NCBI GenBank assembly: GCA_017623335.1 | Contig: JAGAPI010000091.1 | Span: 1-5,708, forward strand | Length of the DNA: 5,708 nt | Direction of reading: 5' to 3' | Source: Prevotella sp. | GTDB lineage: Bacteria > Bacteroidota > Bacteroidia > Bacteroidales > Bacteroidaceae | Shown: positions 1 to 5,602 of the stretch, one piece after another | Layout of the letters: every line of letters starts with the position of its first letter | How positions within the stretch are numbered: position 1 is the stretch's first letter | The notes under the pieces: generated by a model | Told to the model about the DNA's origin: nothing | What the model saw: the letters and a program-made list of their open reading frames with translations, nothing else | Database searches by the model: none | Made by a program: the position numbers and the translations under genes

Positions 1-306
1 GCGCGCCAGTCCGCGCAGTTCATACACTCCCACAACATACGGGTTGCGGTTCATTGCCTCTGTGCAGTCAGCTTCCGCTCCGGCAAAGTCATCGAGATAA
101 TATTTGCCTATGGCACGGAAATACCACGGCTCATAAAGATACGGCTTGGCATTGATAGCCTGATTGAAGTACTGTATTGACAGCACATAATCCTCATAAT
201 AGAGCGCAGAGCGCCCTATCTGTATCAGCCTGTCGGTGTTGAACTGCGCAAAGGCAGCCACCGCCGAAACCATAAGGATTATTAATGCTGTTATTCTCCT
301 GAACAT
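1..306 (-). CDS. Secreted TPR-repeat protein, 5' part only (runs off the left edge)
   Basis: This reading frame starts with ATG at 304-306 and stays open for 102 codons to the window edge, so only the N-terminus is present. Residues 1-20 form a signal peptide: basic MFRR, a hydrophobic stretch, then an AFA cleavage site before Q21. The mature part contains two consecutive 34-residue helical repeats, about residues 31-64 and 65-98. They show the TPR pattern of small and aromatic residues (A-LYYEDY-SIQYFNQAI-A-P; KYYLDDFAGAEAD-TEAM--NP). A TAAGG ribosome-binding site lies at 316-320, nine bases before the ATG, which supports this start. The product is probably periplasmic or outer-membrane associated and acts as a protein-protein scaffold; its specific role cannot be told. 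It follows def but is separated from it by a terminator-like hairpin. Confidence is high that it is a gene and good for TPR; the function is unknown. Confidence 0.85.
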   Translation of the reverse strand, partial: MFRRITALIILMVSAVAAFAQFNTDRLIQIGRSALYYEDYVLSIQYFNQAINAKPYLYEPWYFRAIGKYYLDDFAGAEADCTEAMNRNPYVVGVYELRGLAR

Positions 307-335
307 TCTTTTTTACCTTAAAAGTACTTCTCCAT

Positions 336-365
336 AAATAAAAATCAAGTAGGGCATCGCCCTAC
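336..365 (-). terminator. Intrinsic terminator downstream of def
   Basis: On the minus strand a perfect 7-bp stem (GTAGGGC/GCCCTAC, 349-355 with 359-365, 3-nt loop) is followed by the T-rich run TTGATTTTTATTT. It begins 10 bases after the def stop codon. It should end, or partly attenuate, the SPOR-ruvX-def transcript before the TPR gene. I see no convincing separate promoter for the TPR gene between the hairpin and its ATG, so partial read-through is possible. Confidence 0.75.
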
Positions 366-375
366 CCTATGCCCT

Positions 376-942
376 TTATCTCTTTACCGGCGGCAGCTTT
401 GTCTTGTATGCACAGCGGAACCGTCCCTGCAGCAGCGACTTCAGCTTGTTCTTTATCAGTGTCTTGCGCAGAGGCGAGATGCGGTCGATGAACATCTTGC
501 CGTCGAGATGGTCAAACTCGTGCTGCATCACCACAGCCAGATAGCCGTCCACCCACTCATCGTGGGGTTCAAAGTTCTCGTCCTCATATTTCACGTGAAT
601 ACGCGTCGGGCGCGTCACCTTCTCATGTATGCCCGGCAGACTGAGACATCCTTCCTCAGTGGTTATCGTCTCCTCATCGTCACGCTCCAATATCTCAGCG
701 TTGATGAACACCTTGCGGAAGCCGTCATACTCAGGCATGTCATCCTTCAGCACATCGAGATCGATCACCACCAGCCGTATGTCCTTGCCAATCTGCGGTG
801 CCGCGAGTCCTATGCCTTCGCTGTCGGCAAGCGTTTCCCACATGTCGGCAATGAGCTGCTGCAACTGCGGGTAATCTTTAGTAATGTTTTGGGCAACCTT
901 TCTCAAAACCGGCTGTCCGTATGTGTAAATGGGTAATATCAT
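376..942 (-). CDS. def: Peptide deformylase
   Basis: This 188-residue protein is a type I peptide deformylase. It removes the formyl group from the N-terminal methionine of new proteins in the cytoplasm, using a bound metal ion (usually Fe2+). All three signature motifs are intact: motif I GIGLAAPQ (residues 43-50), motif II EGCLS (97-101, metal ligand C99), and motif III HEFDH (141-145, ligands H141 and H145, catalytic E142). The start MILPIYTYGQPVLR is the usual N-terminus of the family. The leader is AT-rich (AAATAAAAA before ATG) without a Shine-Dalgarno sequence, as is common in Bacteroidetes. The C-terminal tail is basic. It lies 50 bases after ruvX on the same strand with no terminator between them, so the two are probably cotranscribed; a hairpin terminator follows. 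Confidence 0.97.
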   Translation of the reverse strand: MILPIYTYGQPVLRKVAQNITKDYPQLQQLIADMWETLADSEGIGLAAPQIGKDIRLVVIDLDVLKDDMPEYDGFRKVFINAEILERDDEETITTEEGCLSLPGIHEKVTRPTRIHVKYEDENFEPHDEWVDGYLAVVMQHEFDHLDGKMFIDRISPLRKTLIKNKLKSLLQGRFRCAYKTKLPPVKR

Positions 943-992
943 TTTTTATTTTGTATTTATTAATTAGTAATGCCGCACACACATCCCATACA

Positions 993-1406
993 TCAAATAC
1001 CACGCGACCTCATATAGTCCTGCAGGATAATGGTGGCGCTTATCTCATCGACCAGCGCCTTGTCCTGACGCGCCTTTTTCCTCAGTCCGCCGTCAATCAT
1101 TGCCTGATGGGCAAGCACCGAGGTGAACCGTTCGTCGTAGTATTCTATCGGTATCTCAGGCATAGCCTTGCGCCAGCGGTTTACAAACTGCTCCACCCTC
1201 TGGAAATTCTCGCTTGGCTGCCCGTTTGGCTGCATGGGCTTGCCTATCACTATCCGCTCCACCTGCTCACGGCTGACATAGTCCTTGAGAAAGTCGAACA
1301 GCGTATGTGTGGCAACAGTGACCAACCCTCCTGCAACAATCTGCAGAGGGTCAGTCACTGCTATACCTGTACGTTTCTTACCGTAGTCTATTGACAATAT
1401 CCTCAT
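993..1406 (-). CDS. ruvX: RuvX/YqgF Holliday-junction resolvase homologue
   Basis: The 137-residue protein belongs to the YqgF family with an RNase H-like fold. Family members are linked to 16S rRNA 5'-end maturation and to Holliday-junction resolution, so its role here could be either. Family motifs are LSIDYGKKRTGIAVTDP at residues 4-20 with catalytic D7, IVIGKPMQPNGQ at 52-63, YYDERFTS at 89-96 with D91 and E92, and KALVDEISATIIL at 116-128 with D120. The start at 1404-1406 (MRILSIDYG) was chosen because family members begin a few residues before the first catalytic Asp. Upstream in-frame starts would overlap the preceding lipoprotein gene and add unrelated sequence. The SPOR lipoprotein gene ends 34 bases upstream and def begins 50 bases downstream, consistent with one transcription unit. 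The length is normal for the family. Confidence 0.95.
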   Translation of the reverse strand: MRILSIDYGKKRTGIAVTDPLQIVAGGLVTVATHTLFDFLKDYVSREQVERIVIGKPMQPNGQPSENFQRVEQFVNRWRKAMPEIPIEYYDERFTSVLAHQAMIDGGLRKKARQDKALVDEISATIILQDYMRSRGI

Positions 1407-1440
1407 TGGCGGGTATAATACACACCTTTCAGACTTACTA

Positions 1441-1926
1441 TTATTTGCCGCTGAGCAGCCATGCGTCCGGATACAGTGAGCGCAGAGCGTCACGGCTCTG
1501 AACAGCCGAAGCCTTGTCGGCAAATGTTGAAGCCACCACGCGGTACATGTTGCGGTCGTTGTTCTTCACAATCTGCGCATCGTAACCGCTGTCCTTCAGG
1601 CGCTGCTGCAGACCCTCTGCATTGCTGAGCAAACCAAACGAGCCAACCACCACGCTGAAGTTCTTCAGTCCGCTGCCGCTGACCACAGCCACACTCTCCT
1701 GACGAACAGGCACATTGTCGCCGTTGTCCACAACCTTTGTCTCGTTAACTGGAGCCTGCTGGAGCGGAGCCACAACAGGAGTCTCCTCCACCACGGGAGC
1801 CTGCTGCACAGCCTCCTGTGCCTTAGCCTTCTCGTATGCCTTCTTATAGGCGCTCTCACTTGATTTACAACTTACAAATGCCATTGCAACGCATAATGCT
1901 GCTCCAAACACAATCTGTTTCTTCAT
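1441..1926 (-). CDS. SPOR-domain lipoprotein
   Basis: This is a 161-residue predicted lipoprotein. Residues 1-20 (MKKQ, a hydrophobic core, then FVSC) form a type II signal peptide with C20 as the likely lipidated cysteine; the -3 position is Phe, a slightly weak lipobox. A low-complexity linker rich in Ala, Val, Gln, Glu and Pro spans about residues 25-85. Residues 87-160 form a SPOR domain (FSVVVGSF, then two alpha/beta halves ending MYRVVASTF and a final helix). SPOR domains bind denuded peptidoglycan glycan strands, so a role at the cell envelope or division site is likely. The ATG at 1924-1926 was preferred over one at 1995. The longer version would bury the signal peptide and would begin about five bases after the predicted transcription start. 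It is the first gene of the probable ruvX-def operon. Confidence 0.9.
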   Translation of the reverse strand: MKKQIVFGAALCVAMAFVSCKSSESAYKKAYEKAKAQEAVQQAPVVEETPVVAPLQQAPVNETKVVDNGDNVPVRQESVAVVSGSGLKNFSVVVGSFGLLSNAEGLQQRLKDSGYDAQIVKNNDRNMYRVVASTFADKASAVQSRDALRSLYPDAWLLSGK

Positions 1927-2006
1927 AACCGTATTCAAAATATTTTTTATTATTATTTCTGATTTAATTAATGCAGGAAACGCTGCGCGCTCCACAAAAC
2001 ACCGTA

Positions 2007-2039
2007 CAAAGTTACAAACTTTATGTGAGAAAAAAGAAA
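2007..2039 (-). promoter_or_regulatory. Bacteroidetes-type promoter for the SPOR-ruvX-def operon
   Basis: On the minus strand, TAACTTTG (2007-2014) matches the Bacteroidetes -7 consensus TAnnTTTG exactly. It is preceded at a 21-base spacing by TTTC (2036-2039), one base off the -33 consensus TTTG. Transcription would start near 2000, giving a leader of about 75 bases before the lipoprotein ATG. The consensus is established for Bacteroides sigma-ABfr; the assignment here is by pattern only. Confidence 0.65.
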
Positions 2040-2059
2040 CTCTCCCACATAAAGTTTGT
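2014..2059. repeat. 14-bp perfect inverted repeat overlapping the operon promoter
   Basis: ACAAACTTTATGTG at 2014-2027 is exactly repeated in inverted orientation at 2046-2059, with 18 bases between. One arm adjoins the -7 element and the other lies just upstream of the -33 element. The arm centres are 32 bp apart, about three helical turns, as expected for a paired repressor site. It could instead fold in RNA as a second terminator stem for clpB, but no T-run follows it. Confidence 0.7.
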
Positions 2060-2087
2060 TAAATCAGTGAAATATTATGTTTTTTTG

Positions 2088-2198
2088 AAAAAAATGAAGA
2101 ATGATGAGTGAAGAATGAAGAATTTTTAGCCGTATGTATAGACGAACAATACAACGCGCAGCCCTGATTCTTCATTCTTCACTCTTCATTCTTCATTT
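2088..2198 (-). terminator. Long hairpin terminator of clpB built from 7-bp repeats
   Basis: Arms at 2092-2123 and 2167-2198 are inverted repeats of 32 bases with a single mismatch, separated by a 43-base loop. Each arm is four tandem heptamers of the GAAGAAT type (GAAGAAT, GATGAGT, GAAGAAT, GAAGAAT in the left arm). Read on the minus strand, the stem is followed directly by seven T (2088-2094), giving a terminator layout. The distal arm covers two bases of the clpB stop codon (TAA at 2197-2199). The stem is much longer and more AT-rich than a usual terminator and may be a spread repeat element that took on this role. Confidence 0.75.
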
Positions 2199-4275
2199 AA
2201 TTCCTAAACCACAGCACTCCGTCCTTTGCATCCACGGTGATGGGCTTTGTGCGGTCCACCTCGTCGGCAAGAATCTTACGGCTCAGATCGTTGAGCACCA
2301 AGTGCTGTATGGCTCTCTTCACCGGCCGTGCTCCGAAGTCAGGGTCATAGCCGTCGGTGGCGAGCTGCTCTATTGCGGCATCGGTCACGGCAAGTTCTAT
2401 GCCCTGCGGCAGCAGCATGGCGCGCACCTTGTTCATCTGCAGTCTCACAATCTCGGCTATCTCCTTCTTGTCGAGCGGCGTGAAGGTGATGGTCTCGTCG
2501 ATACGGTTGAGAAACTCCGGGCGCATCACCTGGCGCAGCTGCTCCTGACGGAGGTTGCTGGTCATGATGATGATGGTGTTCTTGAAATTTGCAGTACGCC
2601 CCTTGTTGTCGGTCAGACGTCCGTCGTCAAGCACCTGCAGCAGTATGTTGAACACATCGGGGTGAGCCTTCTCAATCTCGTCGAACAGCACTACAGAGTA
2701 TGGCTTGCGCCTTACTGCCTCGGTCAGCTGTCCACCCTCGTCGTAGCCCACATATCCCGGAGGCGCTCCAATGAGACGGCTCACGCTGTACTTCTCCTGA
2801 TACTCGCTCATGTCGATACGTGTCATCATCGTCTCGTCGTTGAACAGATACTCGGCAAGTGCCTTTGCAAGCTCGGTCTTACCCACACCCGTGGTACCGA
2901 GGAAGATGAACGATGCGATAGGACGCTTGGGGTCCTGCAAGCCTGCACGCGAGCGGCGCACGGCATCGCTCACGGCGTTTATAGCCTCGTCCTGCCCTAT
3001 CACCCTAAGGTGGAGTTCCTCTTCCAGATGCAGCAGTTTTTCTCTCTCGCTCTGCATCATACGGTTTACAGGTATTCCCGTCCAGCGGCTCACCACCTCG
3101 GCTATGTCGTCGGCGGTCACCTCCTCGCGCACCATCGCCTCGGGTCCCTGCGCGCTGCGCAGCTGTGCCGTAACCTGCTCTATGTCGCGCTCCAGGTCCT
3201 TCAACTTGCCATAGCGTATCTCGGCCACACGCTCGTAGTTGCCCTCGCGCTCGGCACGGTCTGCCTCAAACTTCAGCTGTTCCATCTGCTGCTTGTCATA
3301 CTGTATCTTGTTTATCAGCGCACGCTCACCCTCCCACTTCTGACGATACTCGCGCTCACGCTTCTTCAAGTCAGCGATGTCACTGTCCAGCTGGGCAATC
3401 TTGGGCTTGTCGTTCTCACGCTTTATCGCCTCGCGCTCTATTTCGAGCTGCTTCAGACGGCGGCTTATCTCGTCAAGCTCCTCGGGCACTGAGTCGTGCT
3501 CCATACGCAGTTTTGCGGCTGCCTCGTCCATCAGGTCGATAGCCTTGTCGGGCAGGAAGCGGTCGCTGATATATCGCTCCGACAACTGCACGGCGGCAAT
3601 ACAGGCATCGTCCTGAATCCTCACCTTGTGGTGGTTCTCATAACGCTCTTTCAGTCCGCGCAGAATGGATATTGCGCTCAGCTCATCGGGCTCGTCCACG
3701 GTCACGGTCTGGAAACGCCGCTCCAGAGCCTTGTCTTTCTCAAAATACTTCTGATACTCGTCGAGCGTGGTGGCTCCTATGGCGCGCAGCTCACCACGGG
3801 CAAGGGCAGGCTTCAAGATGTTTGCGGCATCCATGGCTCCGTCGCCTCCTCCGGCACCCACAAGCGTGTGTATCTCGTCGATAAACAGGATTATCCTGCC
3901 GTCGCTCTGCACCACTTCATTGATGACGCCCTTCAGACGCTCCTCAAACTCACCCTTATACTTGGCACCGGCAACGAGGGCGCCCATGTCGAGCGAATAA
4001 AGCTGCTTGTCCTTCAGATTCTCGGGCACGTCGCCGCGCACAATACGTCCTGCCAGTCCCTCCACGATGGCGGTCTTTCCCGTTCCCGGCTCACCTATAA
4101 GTATAGGATTATTTTTTGTGCGCCTGCTCAGAATCTGGAGCACACGGCGTATCTCATCGTCACGCCCCACCACGGGGTCGAGCTTTCCCGCCTGTGCCTT
4201 GCCTACCAGATTGATGGCAAAGCGGTCAAGATTCTGACGGTTGTTGTTGTCTGTCTGCTGATTCATGTTTGTCAT
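2197..4275 (-). CDS. clpB: ClpB-type disaggregase lacking the N-terminal domain
   Basis: This 692-residue protein is a two-ring AAA+ chaperone of the ClpB/Hsp104 family, which with DnaK/DnaJ threads proteins out of aggregates in the cytoplasm. D1 has Walker A GEPGTGKT (61-68), pore-loop Y106 (AKYKG), Walker B LFIDE (130-134) and arginine fingers R186/R187. A coiled-coil M domain (about 260-390) separates ClpB from ClpA. D2 has Walker A GTTGVGKT (460-467), pore loop GYVGY (507-511), Walker B LFDE (530-533), sensor 1 N574 and sensor 2 GAR (648-650). Full-length ClpB has about 860 residues. Here the roughly 150-residue N domain is absent, and only 9 residues lie between MTSNL and [10 protein letters not shown], where E. 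coli has 29 (from memory). The start is supported by a strong AAGGAGA site at 4283-4289, seven bases before the ATG. It is probably active, but its substrate choice or regulation may be changed. Confidence 0.93.
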   Translation of the reverse strand: MTNMNQQTDNNNRQNLDRFAINLVGKAQAGKLDPVVGRDDEIRRVLQILSRRTKNNPILIGEPGTGKTAIVEGLAGRIVRGDVPENLKDKQLYSLDMGALVAGAKYKGEFEERLKGVINEVVQSDGRIILFIDEIHTLVGAGGGDGAMDAANILKPALARGELRAIGATTLDEYQKYFEKDKALERRFQTVTVDEPDELSAISILRGLKERYENHHKVRIQDDACIAAVQLSERYISDRFLPDKAIDLMDEAAAKLRMEHDSVPEELDEISRRLKQLEIEREAIKRENDKPKIAQLDSDIADLKKREREYRQKWEGERALINKIQYDKQQMEQLKFEADRAEREGNYERVAEIRYGKLKDLERDIEQVTAQLRSAQGPEAMVREEVTADDIAEVVSRWTGIPVNRMMQSEREKLLHLEEELHLRVIGQDEAINAVSDAVRRSRAGLQDPKRPIASFIFLGTTGVGKTELAKALAEYLFNDETMMTRIDMSEYQEKYSVSRLIGAPPGYVGYDEGGQLTEAVRRKPYSVVLFDEIEKAHPDVFNILLQVLDDGRLTDNKGRTANFKNTIIIMTSNLRQEQLRQVMRPEFLNRIDETITFTPLDKKEIAEIVRLQMNKVRAMLLPQGIELAVTDAAIEQLATDGYDPDFGARPVKRAIQHLVLNDLSRKILADEVDRTKPITVDAKDGVLWFRN

Positions 4276-4282
4276 AATTTTG

Positions 4283-4289
4283 TCTCCTT
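4283..4289 (-). promoter_or_regulatory. Strong ribosome-binding site fixing the clpB start
   Basis: AAGGAGA on the minus strand lies seven bases before the ATG at 4275. Such a good Shine-Dalgarno match stands out here, where the SPOR and def genes have none. It shows that translation is meant to begin without the N domain. A second ATG three codons downstream is a poorer candidate. Confidence 0.8.
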
Positions 4290-4301
4290 GTCTTTAATTT
4301 T

Positions 4302-4326
4302 GTTTCTGCCACATATTATCACAAAC
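4302..4326. promoter_or_regulatory. Imperfect dyad upstream of clpB
   Basis: A 25-bp segment has the symmetric pattern GTTTnTG...CAnAAAC with a less symmetric AT-rich centre. It lies 27 bases upstream of the clpB ATG, in the 122-base gap after the metallopeptidase gene, where the clpB promoter should be. It may be an operator. The match is weak and I recognise no regulator for it. Confidence 0.25.
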
Positions 4327-4397
4327 ACCATTCCAAAGAATATTATTCACTGAAAATCAGACACTTTGACGGAATTAATGCCATTATGTCACCATCG

Positions 4398-4952
4398 CTA
4401 CGTGTTTTCCTGACAGCATTGCGCAGTTTCGCGGCGGGCTTCACGCCATTTAGGGAAAAATCTGTCCATCACGGCATAGAACCTTGCCCCGTGATTGGGA
4501 ACTATGAGGTGTGCAAGCTCATGCACCACGACATGCTCGATGCAGTGGAGCGGCAACAACAGCAGATAGAGGCTGAAGGTGAGCTTCCGGGCGGTGGTGT
4601 CGCAACTGCCCCACTTGGAAATCATCTTCTTGTACTGCACGCCACTTGGTGCAACCTTCATCAGCTGCGCATACCGTTCTATCAGCGGCTCAACAATAGC
4701 CGCAAGCCGCTCAACTGCCTGCCGGCGCTCAGAAGCGGCTGCAAGCGGCAGCCTGTCATAAAACTGCTGCCGTGCCGCCTCACGCGATTTTCTCGCCGCC
4801 AGTGCCTTCACTATCCACAGCTCATTGTTGCGGATAAACTGCTCCACTTCCGATTCTGGCACATGGTATGGTGCCGACACAAGCAGGTCGCCTGTCTTCG
4901 ACACGCGCATGGAGAGCCGCGAGGTACGGCGGTAAGTAACTTTTATCTGCAT
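4398..4952 (-). CDS. YgjP-like zinc metallopeptidase (DUF45 family)
   Basis: This 184-residue protein belongs to the YgjP/WLM-like family of small M48-related metallopeptidases. The zinc site is visible: HELAH at residues 144-148 (ligands H144 and H148, catalytic E145), followed by PNH with probable third ligand H154. The family motif KWGSC is at 113-117, and the C-terminus has the usual aromatic-rich helix (ARFYAVMDRFFPKW). The N-terminus (IKVTYRRTSRLSMRVSKTGDLLVSAP) is the beta-rich segment typical of the family. There is no signal peptide, so it is cytoplasmic. The physiological substrate is not established for these proteins. The ATG at 4950-4952 matches the family N-terminus but lacks a clear ribosome-binding site. 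It lies 36 bases after the tRNA-Ser terminator and 122 bases before clpB; a functional link with clpB in protein quality control is possible but only inferred. Confidence 0.9.
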   Translation of the reverse strand: MQIKVTYRRTSRLSMRVSKTGDLLVSAPYHVPESEVEQFIRNNELWIVKALAARKSREAARQQFYDRLPLAAASERRQAVERLAAIVEPLIERYAQLMKVAPSGVQYKKMISKWGSCDTTARKLTFSLYLLLLPLHCIEHVVVHELAHLIVPNHGARFYAVMDRFFPKWREARRETAQCCQENT

Positions 4953-4969
4953 GATTGCACATTGAATTA

Positions 4970-4983
4970 TTACACGGGTGTAA
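4970..4983. promoter_or_regulatory. Short palindrome before the metallopeptidase gene
   Basis: TTACACGGGTGTAA is a perfect 6-bp inverted repeat with a 2-bp centre. It lies 17 bases upstream of the metallopeptidase ATG and just beyond the tRNA terminator. The place and symmetry fit an operator or a small leader hairpin. No -7/-33 promoter pair was recognised around it. Confidence 0.35.
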
Positions 4984-4988
4984 CTACT

Positions 4989-5017
4989 AAAACAGGTGAA
5001 GAGATTCTCTTCACCTG
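4989..5017 (-). terminator. Intrinsic terminator of tRNA-Ser
   Basis: CAGGTGAAGAGA and its exact complement TCTCTTCACCTG are separated by one base (4993-5017), followed on the minus strand by TTTT (4989-4992). This is a strong stem with a minimal loop, starting 16 bases after the tRNA 3' end. It ends the tRNA transcript before the metallopeptidase gene. Confidence 0.9.
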
Positions 5018-5032
5018 CATTTGTTCTCTATG

Positions 5033-5120
5033 CGGAAGATGAGGGATTCAAACCCCCGATACCCGAAAGGGGTATACCGGATTTCGAGTCCAGCGCATTC
5101 GATCACTCTGCCAATCTTCC
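5033..5120 (-). tRNA. tRNA-Ser (anticodon CGA)
   Basis: An 88-base cloverleaf reads serine UCG codons. The acceptor stem GGAAGAT pairs perfectly with ATCTTCC, and the discriminator base is G, as in serine tRNAs. The D stem is GCA/TGC, the anticodon stem-loop is CTGGA-CTCGAAA-TCCGG with anticodon CGA, and a long class II variable arm (TACCC/GGGTA stem) confirms Ser. CCA is not encoded (CAT follows the discriminator). Two tertiary positions are unusual. The D loop reads GTGATCGA where GTGGTCGA is expected (G19 to A), and the T loop reads TTTGAAT where TTCGAAT is expected (C56 to T). Together these can form an A19-U56 pair in place of the normal G19-C56. The T stem also has a G-U pair. It has its own promoter and terminator. 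Confidence 0.95.
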
Positions 5121-5168
5121 TTGCTCTATTCCGTCAGCCCCTAAGCACTGACTTTCCGAAATCGGGTG

Positions 5169-5176
5169 CAAAGGTA
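5169..5176 (-). promoter_or_regulatory. -7 promoter element of tRNA-Ser
   Basis: TACCTTTG on the minus strand matches the Bacteroidetes -7 consensus TAnnTTTG and lies 48 bases before the tRNA 5' end. This form (TACCTTTGC) is typical of strong stable-RNA promoters in the phylum. The -33 element is poor: only TTCG or TTTC occurs near 5196-5204, at spacings of 19 and 24 bases. Confidence 0.7.
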
Positions 5177-5287
5177 CACTTTTTTATCGAAATGGCGAAG
5201 GAAAGAGCATAAAAGTTTGCAGTCATTAACATTTATTGGATTTTCGGGCATTAGAGAATCACGGCATCGCACATTTTGCGCGTGACA
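5177..5287. other. Gene-free stretch before the repeat island
   Basis: I see no gene, RNA or clear regulatory site here apart from the region upstream of the tRNA promoter. With the repeats that follow, the gene-free DNA reaches 588 bases to the window edge. Confidence 0.5.
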
Positions 5288-5416
5288 TTACGTCAGGTAC
5301 GGCAAGTACGTCAGGCGGTTTTCATATAAACTCATGCGCGGGCGGGCGAGAGAATGCGAACGTTCCTGCCCGCCCGCGCGAGTATATGCTAAAATTGCTT
5401 GACGTACCTGACGTAA
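5288..5416. repeat. Nested inverted repeat A (129 bp)
   Basis: Outer arms TTACGTCAGGTACGGCAAG (5288-5306) and 5398-5416 match in inverted orientation at 18 of 19 positions. Inner arms at 5323-5347 and 5368-5388 form 21 base pairs, interrupted by two 2-base bulges on the left. The top of that stem is the GC-only dodecamer GCGCGGGCGGGC paired with its exact complement. The loop (5348-5367) holds the palindrome GAACGTTC. TACGTCAGG also recurs directly at 5289 and 5307. The short reading frames that cross it on both strands look like nothing known. Confidence 0.85.
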
Positions 5417-5452
5417 AACCAGAAAAAACAAGAATAAAGATTGACTTCCTCG

Positions 5453-5570
5453 GGGGGCACTTGGGCAGCCAGTTTTAAAACTCTTACGCGCGCAGGCGGG
5501 CAGGAACGTCTGTAAACCTTCCCGCCCGCGCGTAGGAGAATTTATGAAAAACACTTGCCCAAGTGCCCCC
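5453..5570. repeat. Nested inverted repeat B (118 bp)
   Basis: Outer arms GGGGGCACTTGGGCA (5453-5467) and TGCCCAAGTGCCCCC (5556-5570) are perfect complements. Inner arms at 5481-5504 and 5517-5538 pair over 22 positions with two mismatches and a 2-base bulge, again with a GC-rich core, closing a 12-base loop. The core GGCGGGCAGGAACGT (5495-5509) is the exact reverse complement of 5360-5374 in repeat A, so the two hairpins are related. Confidence 0.85.
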
Positions 5571-5590
5571 AAGTGCCCCCAAGTGCCCCC
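5561..5590. repeat. Three perfect tandem copies of a 10-bp unit
   Basis: AAGTGCCCCC is repeated three times without a mismatch. The first copy is part of the right outer arm of repeat B, so the left arm (GGGGGCACTT at 5453-5462) can pair with any of the three copies. Confidence 0.95.
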
Positions 5591-5602
5591 GAAAACAAAA
5601 TT

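Noticed and set aside
319..326. TACTTTTA on the minus strand as a -7 element for the TPR gene
   Set aside because: It overlaps the ribosome-binding site, so transcription would start only a few bases before the ATG.
1407..1523. Longer N-terminus for ruvX (start at 1523)
   Set aside because: It would overlap the end of the SPOR gene and add 39 residues with no likeness to the family, which starts just before the DYG motif.
1927..1995. Longer N-terminus for the SPOR lipoprotein (start at 1995)
   Set aside because: It would hide the signal peptide and begin about five bases from the predicted transcription start.
2134..3492. 452-codon open frame on the plus strand
   Set aside because: It lies antisense within clpB, has low-complexity Leu/His-rich translation and no family motif. 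Long antisense frames are expected opposite a GC-biased conserved gene.
4334..4342. TATTCTTTG on the minus strand as the clpB -7 element
   Set aside because: The spacing inside the motif is one base too long for TAnnTTTG, and no -33 match lies at the right distance; kept only as a weak possibility.
3496..4353. 285-codon open frame on the plus strand
   Set aside because: Antisense shadow of the D1 part of clpB; no recognisable domain or ribosome-binding site.
4386..5042. 218-codon open frame on the plus strand
   Set aside because: Antisense to the metallopeptidase gene, and it runs through the tRNA terminator into the tRNA; not a protein family I know.
5236..5572. Open frames of 80 (plus) and 94 (minus) codons in the repeat island
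   Set aside because: They are made of inverted-repeat sequence, have no known motif, and are best explained by chance.
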